Shown piece by piece: positions 17,790 through 26,611 of a stretch of 64,000 nucleotides of DNA. Numbering within the stretch: position 1 is the first letter of the stretch; each line of letters starts with the position of its first letter. The notes beneath the pieces are model-generated. The model was not told where the DNA came from and made no database searches. It saw only the letters and a list, made by a program, of their open reading frames with translations. Both the position numbers and the translations under genes were made by a program. This DNA comes from Mesorhizobium sp. CAU 1732 (GTDB lineage Bacteria; Pseudomonadota; Alphaproteobacteria; Rhizobiales; Rhizobiaceae): positions 124,001 to 188,000 of the forward strand of contig NZ_JBDQQR010000001.1 in the NCBI RefSeq assembly GCF_039888675.1, in the 5' to 3' direction.

Positions 17790-20311
17790 GCCAGGAACCC
17801 GAGCGCGCGTCTTCACCGATCGAGCTTCACAAGGCGCTGTCTTCCGCGTGGGACACGCCGGGTGGATGGGGCCGTCTTTCGGCGATAAACCACTCGATCC
17901 TCGGCAAGCGCTTCATGATCGCGGCCTTCGTGTTCTTCGCCATCGGCGGTTTGCTGGCGATGCTCATCAGGGTGCAGATCGCGACGTCGAACACGGCGTT
18001 CGTCGGGCCGGAGGTCTACGGCCAGATCTTCACCATGCATGGCACGGTGATGATGTTCCTGTTCGCGATCCCGATGTTCGAGGGCTTTGCGATCTACCTG
18101 CTGCCCAAGCTGCTGGGCGCGCGCGACATGGCGTTTCCGCGCCTCACCGCCTACGGCTTCTGGTGCTATGTCTTCGGCGGCTCGATCCTGATCGGCGCGA
18201 TGCTGGCCGGCGTCGCGCCGAATGGCGGCTGGTTCATGTACACGCCGCTGTCGTCCTCGACCTATTCGCCCGGCATCAATGCCGATGTCTGGCTTCTCGG
18301 CATCACCTTCGTCGAGATTTCGGCCATGGCCGCCGCGGTGGAGATCATCGTCTCAGTTTTGAAGATGCGGGCGCCCGGAATGTCGCTGAACCGGATGCCG
18401 ATCATGGCCTGGTATCTGCTGATCACCGCCTTCATGATGCTGTTCGGTTTCCCGCCGCTGATCCTCGGCTCGATTCTGCTGGAGCTCGAACGCGCCTTCG
18501 ACCTGCCCTTCTTCGATCCGACGCGGGGCGGCGATTCGCTCCTGTGGCAGCATCTGTTCTGGCTGTTCGGTCATCCGGAAGTCTACATCATCTTCCTGCC
18601 GGCGGCCGGCGCGATCTCGATGATGATCCCCACCTTCTCGCGTCACGAACTCGTCGGCTACCGATCGATCGTGGTGGCCGTGATCGCGATGGCGTTCCTG
18701 TCCTTCGGGCTGTGGGTGCACCACATGTTCACCGTGGGCATTCCGCATCTGGCGATCGCGTTCTTCTCGGCGGCGAGCGGGTTGGTGGCGATCCCGACCG
18801 CGGTGCAGATATTCGCCTGGATCGCGACGATGGCGCAGGGGCGGCCGCGTCTCGACGTGCCGATGCTCTATCTGCTGGGCTTCTTCGTCGTCTTCGTGCT
18901 GGGCGGCCTGACCGGGGTGATGCTCGCGATGGTGCCGTTCAACTGGCAGGCGCACGACACGCATTTCGTGGTGGCGCATCTCCACTACGTGCTGGTCGGG
19001 GGCTTCGTGTTTCCGATGATGGCAGCTGCCCACTACTGGTTGCCGCACTTCACCGGACGGGTCTCCGATCACCGCCTGTCGGTGCCGGCCTTCTGGCTGA
19101 TCTTCTCCGGTTTTCACCTCACCTTCTTCCTGATGCACCTGACCGGCCTGCTCGGCATGCCGCGCCGCGTCGCCACCTATCCCGCCGAAGCGGGGTGGGA
19201 CTGGTTGAACCTCCTGTCGTCGGTCGGCAGTTTCGTGATGACCATCGGCTTCGCGCTTTTCGTGCTGGATCTGATCGTCCAGGTCCGTTTCGGCAAGGCG
19301 TTCCGCCGCAACCCGTGGGGTGCGCGAACGCTGGAGTGGGCGATGCCGACGCCGCCCGCGTCCTATGCATTCGCATCTCTCCCGACGATCGAGGACCGCG
19401 CCGACCGGCTCGATCCCGATGCGCTTGCGCCCAGCCTTGCGCGGGGCGAAGGCTATCTCGGCTTCATGCGCAATGGCTGGCAGGAAACGCTGGGCGTCGA
19501 CATGACGACCGGGCGTCCCGAGCAGGTGATCGTCCTGCCGAAGCCGACATTTCTTCCCTTGTGGAGCGGCTTGGCAACAGGCGGCTTCGTGCTGGGGCTC
19601 CTGTTCAAGACGTACTGGCTGGCTCTCATCATGCTGGCGGTGACCGTCGTCATTCTCATCTCGTGGACGCGGACCACCGGCGCGCGCGAAGATACCGGGC
19701 CGCTTGCGATCGGCGGGGGCGAAAGCGCGCCGCCCCATTGGGAGGCAGACCAGGCGCCGTCCTGGTGGGCGATGGTGTTCACGCTGGCAGCCAATGCCAC
19801 CCTGTTCGCCTCGCTCATCTTCGGGTCGCTGTTCCTGTGGCTGGTCGCGCCGGGCTGGCCGCCTGCCATCGCCGCCGGCCCCGGGCTGGCGCTGGCCGTG
19901 CCTTGCGCGGTCGCATTGCTGGTCGCAGGCCTCGGCGGTCGCCGCGCAGCCTCGGTCCTGGTGGCGGGCTCATCGCCTGCCGCCTGGCTGGCCGCATGTG
20001 CAGCCGGGCAGACCACTGCCACGATCCTGCTGGTGGTGATGGCCGCGCAGGTCGTAGAGCCGACCGGCCATGCGCACCATGCGACCGTCTTCGTCATTCT
20101 GGCCTATGCGGCACTTCATACGGCTGTGGGAACGATCTTCGCAGTTTACGGGCTGTGGCGCTTGAAAGCCGGCTATCTCTCGGCGCGACGCAGCCTCGAT
20201 CTGCGGATCGGAAAGCTCTGGCACGACTATACCGCAATTGTCGGCATCATAGCCCTCGTCGGCACATCGCTGATGGCGATCCTTGCTGGCGTTCCGGAGA
20301 TCCAGCCATGA
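17786..20311 (+). CDS. Fused cytochrome c oxidase subunits I and III
   Basis: 841 residues: a heme-copper oxidase subunit I of about 550 residues joined to a subunit III-like region. Subunit I ligands are visible. The low-spin heme His is in TMHGTVMMF, the CuB His and cross-linked Tyr in FGHPEVYIIF, the two CuB His in VHHMF, and the heme His pair in VAHLHYVL. The C-terminal part (WEADQAPSWWAMVFTLAANA onward) has the helices of subunit III. It reduces O2 to water and pumps protons. Such I-III fusions are known for caa3-type oxidases. Overlaps both neighbours by four bases. Confidence 0.95.
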   Translation: MSQEPERASSPIELHKALSSAWDTPGGWGRLSAINHSILGKRFMIAAFVFFAIGGLLAMLIRVQIATSNTAFVGPEVYGQIFTMHGTVMMFLFAIPMFEGFAIYLLPKLLGARDMAFPRLTAYGFWCYVFGGSILIGAMLAGVAPNGGWFMYTPLSSSTYSPGINADVWLLGITFVEISAMAAAVEIIVSVLKMRAPGMSLNRMPIMAWYLLITAFMMLFGFPPLILGSILLELERAFDLPFFDPTRGGDSLLWQHLFWLFGHPEVYIIFLPAAGAISMMIPTFSRHELVGYRSIVVAVIAMAFLSFGLWVHHMFTVGIPHLAIAFFSAASGLVAIPTAVQIFAWIATMAQGRPRLDVPMLYLLGFFVVFVLGGLTGVMLAMVPFNWQAHDTHFVVAHLHYVLVGGFVFPMMAAAHYWLPHFTGRVSDHRLSVPAFWLIFSGFHLTFFLMHLTGLLGMPRRVATYPAEAGWDWLNLLSSVGSFVMTIGFALFVLDLIVQVRFGKAFRRNPWGARTLEWAMPTPPASYAFASLPTIEDRADRLDPDALAPSLARGEGYLGFMRNGWQETLGVDMTTGRPEQVIVLPKPTFLPLWSGLATGGFVLGLLFKTYWLALIMLAVTVVILISWTRTTGAREDTGPLAIGGGESAPPHWEADQAPSWWAMVFTLAANATLFASLIFGSLFLWLVAPGWPPAIAAGPGLALAVPCAVALLVAGLGGRRAASVLVAGSSPAAWLAACAAGQTTATILLVVMAAQVVEPTGHAHHATVFVILAYAALHTAVGTIFAVYGLWRLKAGYLSARRSLDLRIGKLWHDYTAIVGIIALVGTSLMAILAGVPEIQP

Positions 20312-20667
20312 GCGAGGTGACAGTTCAGGGGCGCCAGCTTGTTCTTCTGGCAGCCGGGTTCATCGTCTGGTCGGTGGCCTTCGTGGCGCTCTATGCCATG
20401 CTGAGCGTCGGGTGCGCCTATGGTTGGGACAGGATCGATCTGGCGGGAGGGCTGACGCTGCAGCGCGTCCAGCTCATCGTGATCTTCCTCGTTCATCTTG
20501 GCGCGGGCCTGTGGCTCGCACGTGCCTTGCGGCCGGCATCGACGTCGCGTGGTGACGACCACCCCGCGCAGTTTCTCCGCCACGCCGCCTACGGTACAGC
20601 CGTCGCGGCAGTGGCCGCAACGGCGTTCACCTTTGCGGGGATCTTCGCGCTGACGTCCTGCTACTGA
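20308..20667 (+). CDS. Small membrane protein of the oxidase operon
   Basis: 119 residues with three hydrophobic segments (LVLLAAGFIVWSVAFVALYAM, VQLIVIFLVHLGAGLWLA and AYGTAVAAVAATAFTFAGIF). It overlaps the coxA-coxC stop by four bases (ATGA), so it is translated with the oxidase and may be an accessory subunit or assembly factor. I do not recognise a family. Confidence 0.8.
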   Translation: MSEVTVQGRQLVLLAAGFIVWSVAFVALYAMLSVGCAYGWDRIDLAGGLTLQRVQLIVIFLVHLGAGLWLARALRPASTSRGDDHPAQFLRHAAYGTAVAAVAATAFTFAGIFALTSCY

Positions 20668-20735
20668 CGGTTTTGCGTCCGCCGGAGCGGGCTACCGTCC
20701 ACCGGCGGAGTGGCCCAATCCTCGCAGGAATTGCT

Positions 20736-22376
20736 CTAATCCTGCCGGCCGGGCTTCCCGCGATAATACGCCGTCTCCTCGGCCGGCACTTCGCCCGGCT
20801 CGAAGACACCGAGCAGGATACCCTTGGCGCCCGAACCGCCGCCGCCTTCCATCTGGGCATCCGTGCGCGTCGTCCGTTGCGCCATCCGTCGCGCCCAGCG
20901 GCTCAGGCGCTCATACATCATGCGGACGATGGCTTCGTAATCCGGGTCGTCGCCGAGATCGCGCAATTCCTGCGGATCGGCTTCCATGTCGAACAGCATG
21001 GGCCGGAAGCCTTCCGCGTGCATCATCTTCCAGCGCGTATCCGCGACCATGATCAGACGTGCCTCGCGTGGCTTCCTGCCCAATGCGGTCGCGATCGGCG
21101 TGGCCGAGTAATCGTATTCCGAGACGACGAAATCGCGCCAGTCGACCGGCGTCGCTCCATGCAGGAACGGCATGAGCGATCGCCCTTCCACGATGTGCGC
21201 TGGAATCGCGCCGCCGGTGAAATCGATGAAGGTGGCGGCAAGGTCGAGCGATTCCACCAGCGCATCGCAGACGGTCCCACGCGTCGCGTCGGCGTCGGGG
21301 GACGGATCGTAGACGATCAGCGGCACCTTGACCGAAGGCTCATGGAAAAGATCCTTCTCGCCCATCCAGTGATCGCCGAGATAGTCGCCATGGTCGGATG
21401 TCACGACGATCATCGTGTCCGCCATCCGGCCTTCACGTTCCAGGAAATCGAGCAGCCGGCCAAGCTGGTCGTCGCACTGCTTGATGAGGCCCATATAGGC
21501 CGGGATCACTTTTTCACGCACATCGTCGCGCGAGAAATTGCGACCGACCAGCCCGTCCATGAAGGCCTTGTAGACCGGGTGCGGATCCTGCCGCTCGCTT
21601 TGTGCGCGCACCGCTGGCACGACATGTTCCGGCCCGTACATCGCGTGATAGGGCTCGGGCACGATATAGGGCCAGTGCGGCTTGATGTAGGACAGATGGC
21701 AAAGCCATGGGCGCGCGTGATCGCCGGCAATGAACGCCTCGGCCTCACGCGTCAGCCATGGCGTCTCGGAATCCTCCTCGGCGATGTTTGCCGGCTTGTC
21801 GGCATTCTCCATGAACCAGCCGGACGCCATTTCGCCCTCGTCATCGACGGCGGCGTTGGCGAAATCGTGCCACGGGTTCGCGCCCGGATAGCCCTTCGCC
21901 TTCAGATAGTCATTGTAGGGTTGGGGACCGTCATCGTAATAGCCGGCCGGCCCGCGACCCCAAAGTCCGTCGTCGCGGGTGAAGACGTCGAAGCCGCATT
22001 CGGCGACGCGTGCACCGATGATCGTATCGCGTGCCAGCCCGAGACGTTCCATGCCGTCCGCATCCACGCGCATATGCGTCTTGCCGATAAGAACCGCATC
22101 CATGCCGACGGCCCGCAAATGATCGCCGAGCGTCATTTCGCCCACCTTGAGAGGCACGCCGTTGCGCGTCGCGCCATGTGAATGGACGTAGCGGCCGGTG
22201 TAGAAACTCATCCGCGACGAGCCGCAGACGGGAGACTGTACATAGGCACGACTGAAACGCACGCCCTTGGCCGCCAGCCTGTCCATGTTCGGTGTCTTCA
22301 GATGCGGATGACCCGCGCAGGACAGATAGTCGAAGCGCAATTGGTCGTACATGATGAAGAGGATGTTCTTCTGCAT
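20736..22376 (-). CDS. Sulfatase-like hydrolase
   Basis: 546 residues of the alkaline phosphatase superfamily. The formylglycine signature C-x-S-x-R is CGSSR in QSPVCGSSRMSFYTGR at about residues 48-63. Metal ligands lie in MYDQLRFDY and in VVTSDHGDYLGDH, and KPHWPY and FHEPSVKVPLIVY are typical of sulfatases and phosphonate monoester hydrolases. No signal peptide, so it acts in the cytosol. Substrate (sulfate ester, phosphonate or phosphodiester) cannot be told. An anaerobic-type or FGE maturase is not in the window. Confidence 0.88.
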   Translation of the reverse strand: MQKNILFIMYDQLRFDYLSCAGHPHLKTPNMDRLAAKGVRFSRAYVQSPVCGSSRMSFYTGRYVHSHGATRNGVPLKVGEMTLGDHLRAVGMDAVLIGKTHMRVDADGMERLGLARDTIIGARVAECGFDVFTRDDGLWGRGPAGYYDDGPQPYNDYLKAKGYPGANPWHDFANAAVDDEGEMASGWFMENADKPANIAEEDSETPWLTREAEAFIAGDHARPWLCHLSYIKPHWPYIVPEPYHAMYGPEHVVPAVRAQSERQDPHPVYKAFMDGLVGRNFSRDDVREKVIPAYMGLIKQCDDQLGRLLDFLEREGRMADTMIVVTSDHGDYLGDHWMGEKDLFHEPSVKVPLIVYDPSPDADATRGTVCDALVESLDLAATFIDFTGGAIPAHIVEGRSLMPFLHGATPVDWRDFVVSEYDYSATPIATALGRKPREARLIMVADTRWKMMHAEGFRPMLFDMEADPQELRDLGDDPDYEAIVRMMYERLSRWARRMAQRTTRTDAQMEGGGGSGAKGILLGVFEPGEVPAEETAYYRGKPGRQD

Positions 22377-22586
22377 GCCCTTTGGCTTAGAGCATCCGAA
22401 GGCAAAGGGGAATCAGGTTGCTGTCCGGTCTATAGGTCGCCCCCATGTCGCCATGACGGCCTCTCGAATGCAGGCAAGTACAGTTCTTGCGTGTGAGGTC
22501 GTTTCAAGTGTAAGAGAAGATTGTTGCGCGCGATGACCGTCTCGGTCTGATCAGTACGCGGTTCGGCATGCAACACGGCAATACAA

Positions 22587-23579
22587 ATGTGCCGGGCGGG
22601 GCAACCTATCATGCAGAACTGGCTTTTCGACAGCGGCGGGTGCGCCGTCATTCATGATTTCGAGCGACGCGAGCGGATCGACTTCGCGAGCGGCGCCATG
22701 ACTGCGTTCATGGAAGAAACGCCGGTGATGAGCGGCGTCTCGCTCTACCGCGTCGATGCGCGGGGGCGCGGCAGCTTCCGCATGTCCAAGGAGCCCCCGA
22801 AACAGGGCGGGCGCGTCATTCTCGGCTGCCTAATGGGTGGCCGGGGCACGCTGGAAATGGACGGATGCGATGCTCACGACTGGCGCGATGGAGGGCGTGC
22901 GTTCTCGCTCACGCCGATCGATCGCGCGGTCTCGTACGACGTTTCCACCGAGAGGGGGTGGTCGTGTGTCGCGCTGCGGCTGGAGGAGGATGCCCTTGAT
23001 CTTCTCTCGCGCGATGCTCCGATCCCGAGGCTGGCGACGTCTGCATTGCAAGGCAGGACCCGCGATCATGCGCAGGCAAAACCGCTGTCATCGAGCTTGC
23101 GCCAGACGATGCAGGAATTGCTCCGCCCCACCTATTCCGGAACGATGACCGGACTCTATCGCCAGTCGAAGGCGCTTGAATTCCTAGCCCACCAGTTTGA
23201 TGTCCTGTCCGACGAAAGTTCGTGCGAGGACGTTCCGCGGGGTCGCGAACTGACGCGCCTGCGCGAAGCGCGCGACCGGTTGCTGCAGGATTTGCGCGAG
23301 CCACCCTGCCTCGAAGACCTCGCCGCCTCGGTCAACATGACACCGCGCCGGCTCAATGCCGGGTTTCGCGCCCTCTTCGGAACGACTGTCTTCGACTATC
23401 TGAGGGATGCCCGGATGGACGCCGCGCGCGGCATGCTCGAAGACGGGTTGCACATGCCGCTCAAGCAGCTCGCATGGTCGATCGGCTATGGGCAAACGAC
23501 CAATTTTGTCACTGCCTTCCGACGGCGCTTCGGGGTTTCGCCCGGACGCTATCGCCGCGCCGCCCTCGACAACGACTGA
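22587..23579 (+). CDS. AraC family transcriptional regulator
   Basis: 330 residues. An N-terminal sensory domain with no recognised ligand motif is followed by a C-terminal AraC/XylS domain with two helix-turn-helix units: LEDLAASVNMTPRRLNAGFR and LKQLAWSIGYGQTTNFVTAF, ending FGVSPGRYRR. It is divergent from the sulfatase gene across 210 bases and could regulate it, but that is inference. Start ATG at 22587 or at 22611 (eight residues shorter); neither has a strong ribosome site. Confidence 0.88.
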   Translation: MCRAGQPIMQNWLFDSGGCAVIHDFERRERIDFASGAMTAFMEETPVMSGVSLYRVDARGRGSFRMSKEPPKQGGRVILGCLMGGRGTLEMDGCDAHDWRDGGRAFSLTPIDRAVSYDVSTERGWSCVALRLEEDALDLLSRDAPIPRLATSALQGRTRDHAQAKPLSSSLRQTMQELLRPTYSGTMTGLYRQSKALEFLAHQFDVLSDESSCEDVPRGRELTRLREARDRLLQDLREPPCLEDLAASVNMTPRRLNAGFRALFGTTVFDYLRDARMDAARGMLEDGLHMPLKQLAWSIGYGQTTNFVTAFRRRFGVSPGRYRRAALDND

Positions 23580-23826
23580 ACGGCATATCCGTCATCATTC
23601 GCGATTATGCGCGCCGGCAAGCGCTATGAGCGCCGGTCACCGGCGTTGCCAGGCGGCATCCATTTTTTCTAGAGGAACTGCACGGAAGCGCGAGGCGGTT
23701 TTCGGTCCCGAATTGCGTGAAACCAATGAGATAGAGCATGAAGGTGACCCTGTTTTCACCGGAAGCGCTCTCATGTCCGTGGGACGTGCGACTGGTCGCC
23801 CGAGCATGGCAACGAAGGCAGGTGGG

Positions 23827-24219
23827 ATGAATTCGAATCTCGGTGCTCGCCGGATTGGCTGGACTGAACTCGTGTTTGCGGGTGCGGTTCTGGCGCTTGC
23901 CGGCTGCCAGAGCACGGAGTCCGACTTCGACAACGAAATCTTCTCCGACGATACGCGGCGGCTCGAAAAGGAGCTGAGCGCGGAAGCGGCTGCGTTCGGA
24001 ACGGCCCAGAGCGCAATCGGCATGGCTGCTGCCTTCGACCCGACGGGTCTGGCCAGCATGGCCATGATGCCCGCGGGACGGGCTGCACGCAATGCGTGGA
24101 TGAGAAGCGCTGATGCGCGCATGGACGCACAGCTCGAGCGCGATACGCAGGCCCTCTATCGCCGATATGGCATGAATCCCGACGGGACACCGTCGGGGGT
24201 GAGACCAGACGACCGCTGA
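23827..24219 (+). CDS. Small lipoprotein of unknown function
   Basis: 130 residues with a lipoprotein signal ending LALAGC (Cys about residue 27). The mature part is charged and helical (DTRRLEKELSAEAAAFG, then AWMRSADARMDAQLERDTQALY). The start has GGTGGG just upstream; an in-frame ATG at 23806 is an alternative. No family recognised. Confidence 0.7.
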   Translation: MNSNLGARRIGWTELVFAGAVLALAGCQSTESDFDNEIFSDDTRRLEKELSAEAAAFGTAQSAIGMAAAFDPTGLASMAMMPAGRAARNAWMRSADARMDAQLERDTQALYRRYGMNPDGTPSGVRPDDR

Positions 24220-24357
24220 CGGGCGGTTGTCTGCGCGTGGCCGGTCGGGGGCAAATCGCCGGCCATGGCGATGGGGAACGGTGACACGATTGCCGCCGCC
24301 GTTCCCCAGACCGCCCTGCCGCAGGCCAAGCCGACAATCATTCACGGGAGACGAAGC

Positions 24358-24729
24358 ATGAAACGAACCATTCGCGTATCGATTGCCGTTCTGGCGCTGA
24401 CATCGCTGGAAGCCGCGGCGAACCAGCCGCCCGTCGGCATCTTCCGCTGCCATGCCACGGACATGCGGCCGATGGCGACGCTGCTTCTGGACGGGCACGG
24501 CATGTATCAGCTCATAGCGGCAAAGGGGCCGGACTTCGCGGCAGATCCGGAAGCGCCGCACAACGGAGCCGGAACCTATGCGATCGAAGGCATGCACATG
24601 ACCTTCGGCTCGGGTCCGATTTCGGAGCTGCTCGATGCCGCGGGCAATGTTCTTGGCGAGGGACAAGAGGCGACGATCGGCATCGCGAACACCAAAGGCA
24701 CGGTCATGACCTGCCTGTCCACGGTCTAG
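24358..24729 (+). CDS. Small secreted protein of unknown function
   Basis: 123 residues with a signal peptide (MKRTIRVSIAVLALTSLEAAAN) and a short beta-rich domain holding two Cys (FRCHATDM and MTCLSTV) placed to form a disulphide. GGGAG precedes the start at 24358. No family recognised. Role in the envelope is only inferred from the signal. Confidence 0.75.
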   Translation: MKRTIRVSIAVLALTSLEAAANQPPVGIFRCHATDMRPMATLLLDGHGMYQLIAAKGPDFAADPEAPHNGAGTYAIEGMHMTFGSGPISELLDAAGNVLGEGQEATIGIANTKGTVMTCLSTV

Positions 24730-24738
24730 GGCACCGGG

Positions 24739-24792
24739 CCGAAAGTGGAATCCGGTTTCGGACTATTCCGATGCTCAAACAAAGAGATAGAT
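24739..24792. repeat. Rhizobiales-type intergenic palindromic repeat
   Basis: GCCGAAAGTGGAATCCGGTTTCGG followed by TATTCCGATGCTCAAACAAAGAGATAGA resembles the dispersed intergenic element seen in many rhizobial genomes (CCGAAAagTGGnAnCCGGTTTtCGG...gcAAACAAAnAnnTAGA). The rest of the 412-base gap 24730-25141 shows no gene, tRNA or clear hairpin that I can support. The left prophage boundary may fall in it. Confidence 0.5.
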
Positions 24793-25141
24793 CGCCACGT
24801 CCGTAAGGATGCACGGCGATCGAGATCGCCCACAAAACCGCGGATTCACCGACACAGACGCCCGCCCTTGAGCGTCGTTCCAAGTTTTGAACAATCGATG
24901 GCAGGTGTCACTCGAGAAGAGTGGTGCCCAGGAGAGGCGCGTTGGCGATCACAAACAAGAAAAAAGCCTAATGATTACAACGAGTATGGAGATCGGTTGT
25001 TACCCGATTTGTTGCCCGCTCCCGAATGGGCGGCAAGGCCACGTTGGCGTTGATGTGACGTGGAACATATTGCGAACAATACGCTTGCTTCAATCCTGAA
25101 TTTCGGTGCAATGACAGCATCAAAACTCGGAGGGGCTTTCC

Positions 25142-25534
25142 GTGTATTTCGTCCTCATTGCCGCGACCATCATAGGCAGCGCCGGCCCTGCGATACAGAC
25201 GATCGACGGGGACACGATAGAGATCGATAGCGAACGCATTCGGATCGCCAATATCGACGCGCCGGAAATTCGGCACGCGAAGTGCGACGCGGAGCGGCGG
25301 CTCGGGCTGGTCGCCAAGCGCCGCGTCATAGGTTTGATGGATAGCGGAGAAGTCGTCGTCTTGCGGGGCGATCCCGACACGGGGCGCATAAAGGATCGCT
25401 ATGGGCGAACACTGGCGACGATCAGCGTTGGCGGCCGCGACGTGGGCGCGGTTCTGGTCGAGGAAGGTCTCGCCAGACCGTGGGGAGGCCGCCGCGAACC
25501 ATGGTGCGACAGCTTGACGAACAGGAAGAATTAG
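25142..25534 (+). CDS. Staphylococcal-nuclease-like thermonuclease, secreted
   Basis: 130 residues. A short hydrophobic leader (YFVLIAATIIGSAGPA) is followed by the SNase OB fold: TIDGDTIEIDSERIRIANID with the catalytic Arg and Asp, ERRLGLVAKRRV, GRIKDRYGRTLATI and VLVEEGLARPW. It probably cleaves DNA or RNA outside the cytoplasm, with calcium. GTG start preceded by GGAGGGG. It could be the last host gene or the first cargo gene of the prophage. Confidence 0.8.
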   Translation: MYFVLIAATIIGSAGPAIQTIDGDTIEIDSERIRIANIDAPEIRHAKCDAERRLGLVAKRRVIGLMDSGEVVVLRGDPDTGRIKDRYGRTLATISVGGRDVGAVLVEEGLARPWGGRREPWCDSLTNRKN

Positions 25535-25584
25535 GAATAACGTCCTGACGTGCGGCGGAACTTTGACATCGTGACGGGATTCGC

Positions 25585-25878
25585 ATGCACAGATGGAACA
25601 CCTTGGACGAACTGGCGAACTTGCTCGAATATCGAGCCCAGAGATCGGCAACCGTCACGCTCACATGCGAAACCGCCTACATCATTTCGCTGAAACTCCG
25701 CACGGCCGATGCGAAGCCGAGACGCGATGAAGTCACACGCGCAATCTGCCGGCGAAAAGAGCCCTGCGATACGCCCTGTTTCGATTGCACCGGCCGCGCC
25801 AACGCGGTCGTGCGGATGTACGGGCAGCACTATGATCGCCTTGACCTGAAGTTGCCGCCGAAAAAGGCGCGAAGATAG
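25585..25878 (+). CDS. Hypothetical protein with a Cys cluster
   Basis: 97 residues, basic, with a cluster CRRKEPCDTPCFDC in the middle that could bind zinc. No signal peptide or membrane segment. It starts at an ATG 50 bases after the thermonuclease stop. I do not recognise a family; codon use looks like its neighbours. Confidence 0.55.
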   Translation: MHRWNTLDELANLLEYRAQRSATVTLTCETAYIISLKLRTADAKPRRDEVTRAICRRKEPCDTPCFDCTGRANAVVRMYGQHYDRLDLKLPPKKARR

Positions 25879-25929
25879 CAGCCCGTCATGCCCGCCGCAG
25901 CCGATCGGGCGTAGGGAAATTTCGGTGAA

Positions 25930-25978
25930 CTGTAATCTATCTGTTGACACTGTAATCAAAACGATTACAGTGTGGACA
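25930..25978 (+). promoter_or_regulatory. higBA promoter with three CTGTAATC operator half-sites
   Basis: CTGTAATC occurs at 25930-25937 and 25950-25957, and its exact reverse complement GATTACAG at 25963-25970, giving a perfect 8-bp inverted repeat with a 5-base spacer plus a third half-site exactly 20 bases upstream. A consensus -35 TTGACA (25944-25949) and a -10-like TACAGT (25966-25971) overlap the operator. HigA or the HigBA complex is the expected repressor. Confidence 0.75.
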
Positions 25979-26253
25979 TGATCAAGTCGTTCAAAAACAA
26001 AGCCCTCGCCGATCTCTGGTCAAACGGCCGCAGCAAGATCGATGCCCGGATGCACAAGCGCATTCTCATTCGTCTTGCCGCCATCAACGAGGCGGGGGTC
26101 GTGGCCGATATCGACCTGCCGGGCTACGATTTCCACGGCTTGCACGGCTTCAATCCAACCCGCTACACTGTCCACGTAAACGGCCCGTGGTGCATCACAT
26201 TCGAATTCGAGGGCGGCAATGCCTACCGCGTCGATTTCGAGCAATACCATTAG
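25978..26253 (+). CDS. higB: HigB-type toxin (RelE/ParE superfamily)
   Basis: 91-residue ribosome-dependent mRNA interferase of a type II toxin-antitoxin pair. The layout is classic HigB/GraT: IKSFKNKALADLW at the start, a middle GLHGFNPTRYTVHVNGPW and the C-terminal ITFEFEGGNAYRVDFEQYH with the catalytic-type basic/Tyr/His residues. Toxin-first order is typical of higBA. ATG at 25978 is preferred over a GTG two codons upstream; there is no ribosome site, and the -10 box predicts a transcript starting at or next to the ATG. Confidence 0.92.
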   Translation: MIKSFKNKALADLWSNGRSKIDARMHKRILIRLAAINEAGVVADIDLPGYDFHGLHGFNPTRYTVHVNGPWCITFEFEGGNAYRVDFEQYH

Positions 26254-26264
26254 GAGTTTGAGCC

Positions 26265-26573
26265 ATGACCGAATTTACCGCCATCGCTGATCCCGACCGT
26301 TGCCCGCCGCATCCCGGCGACGTCATCGACGACATGCTGCCGGAGATCGGCAAGAGCAAGAGCGAGCTTGCCGCCCTGCTCGGTATCTCGCGCCAGCAGT
26401 TTCACGCGATCCTAGCGGGCCGCAAGCCGGTCACGCCGGACACGGCCGCCCGCCTTGGCAAGCTGCTCGGCAACGGTCCCGGTCTCTGGCTGCGGCTTCA
26501 GGCGTCGCACGACGCCTGGCATGCCGCGCGTGAGATCGACGTGAGCGCCATACCCACGATCAAGGCCGCGTAG
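26265..26573 (+). CDS. higA: HigA-type antitoxin (XRE family)
   Basis: 102-residue antidote and repressor. The HTH_3 domain is SKSELAALLGISRQQFHAIL at about residues 29-48, followed by TPDTAARLGKLLGNGPGLWL, the dimerisation part typical of HigA/GraA. It starts 11 bases after higB with AGGAG upstream, so it is made at a higher rate than the toxin, as expected. Confidence 0.93.
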   Translation: MTEFTAIADPDRCPPHPGDVIDDMLPEIGKSKSELAALLGISRQQFHAILAGRKPVTPDTAARLGKLLGNGPGLWLRLQASHDAWHAAREIDVSAIPTIKAA

Positions 26574-26611
26574 TAATAATTTTTGGGTAGAATTTCCCCG
26601 GGAAGGCGTCA

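Noticed and set aside
17728..20307. Very long + strand ORF overlapping the coxA-coxC gene in another frame
   Set aside because: It is a high-GC shadow frame; only its last 119 codons (20308-20667) look like a real membrane protein.
24730..25141. Search for a tRNA gene as integration target
   Set aside because: No acceptor stem, T-arm (GGTTCGAATCC-like) or cloverleaf could be found.
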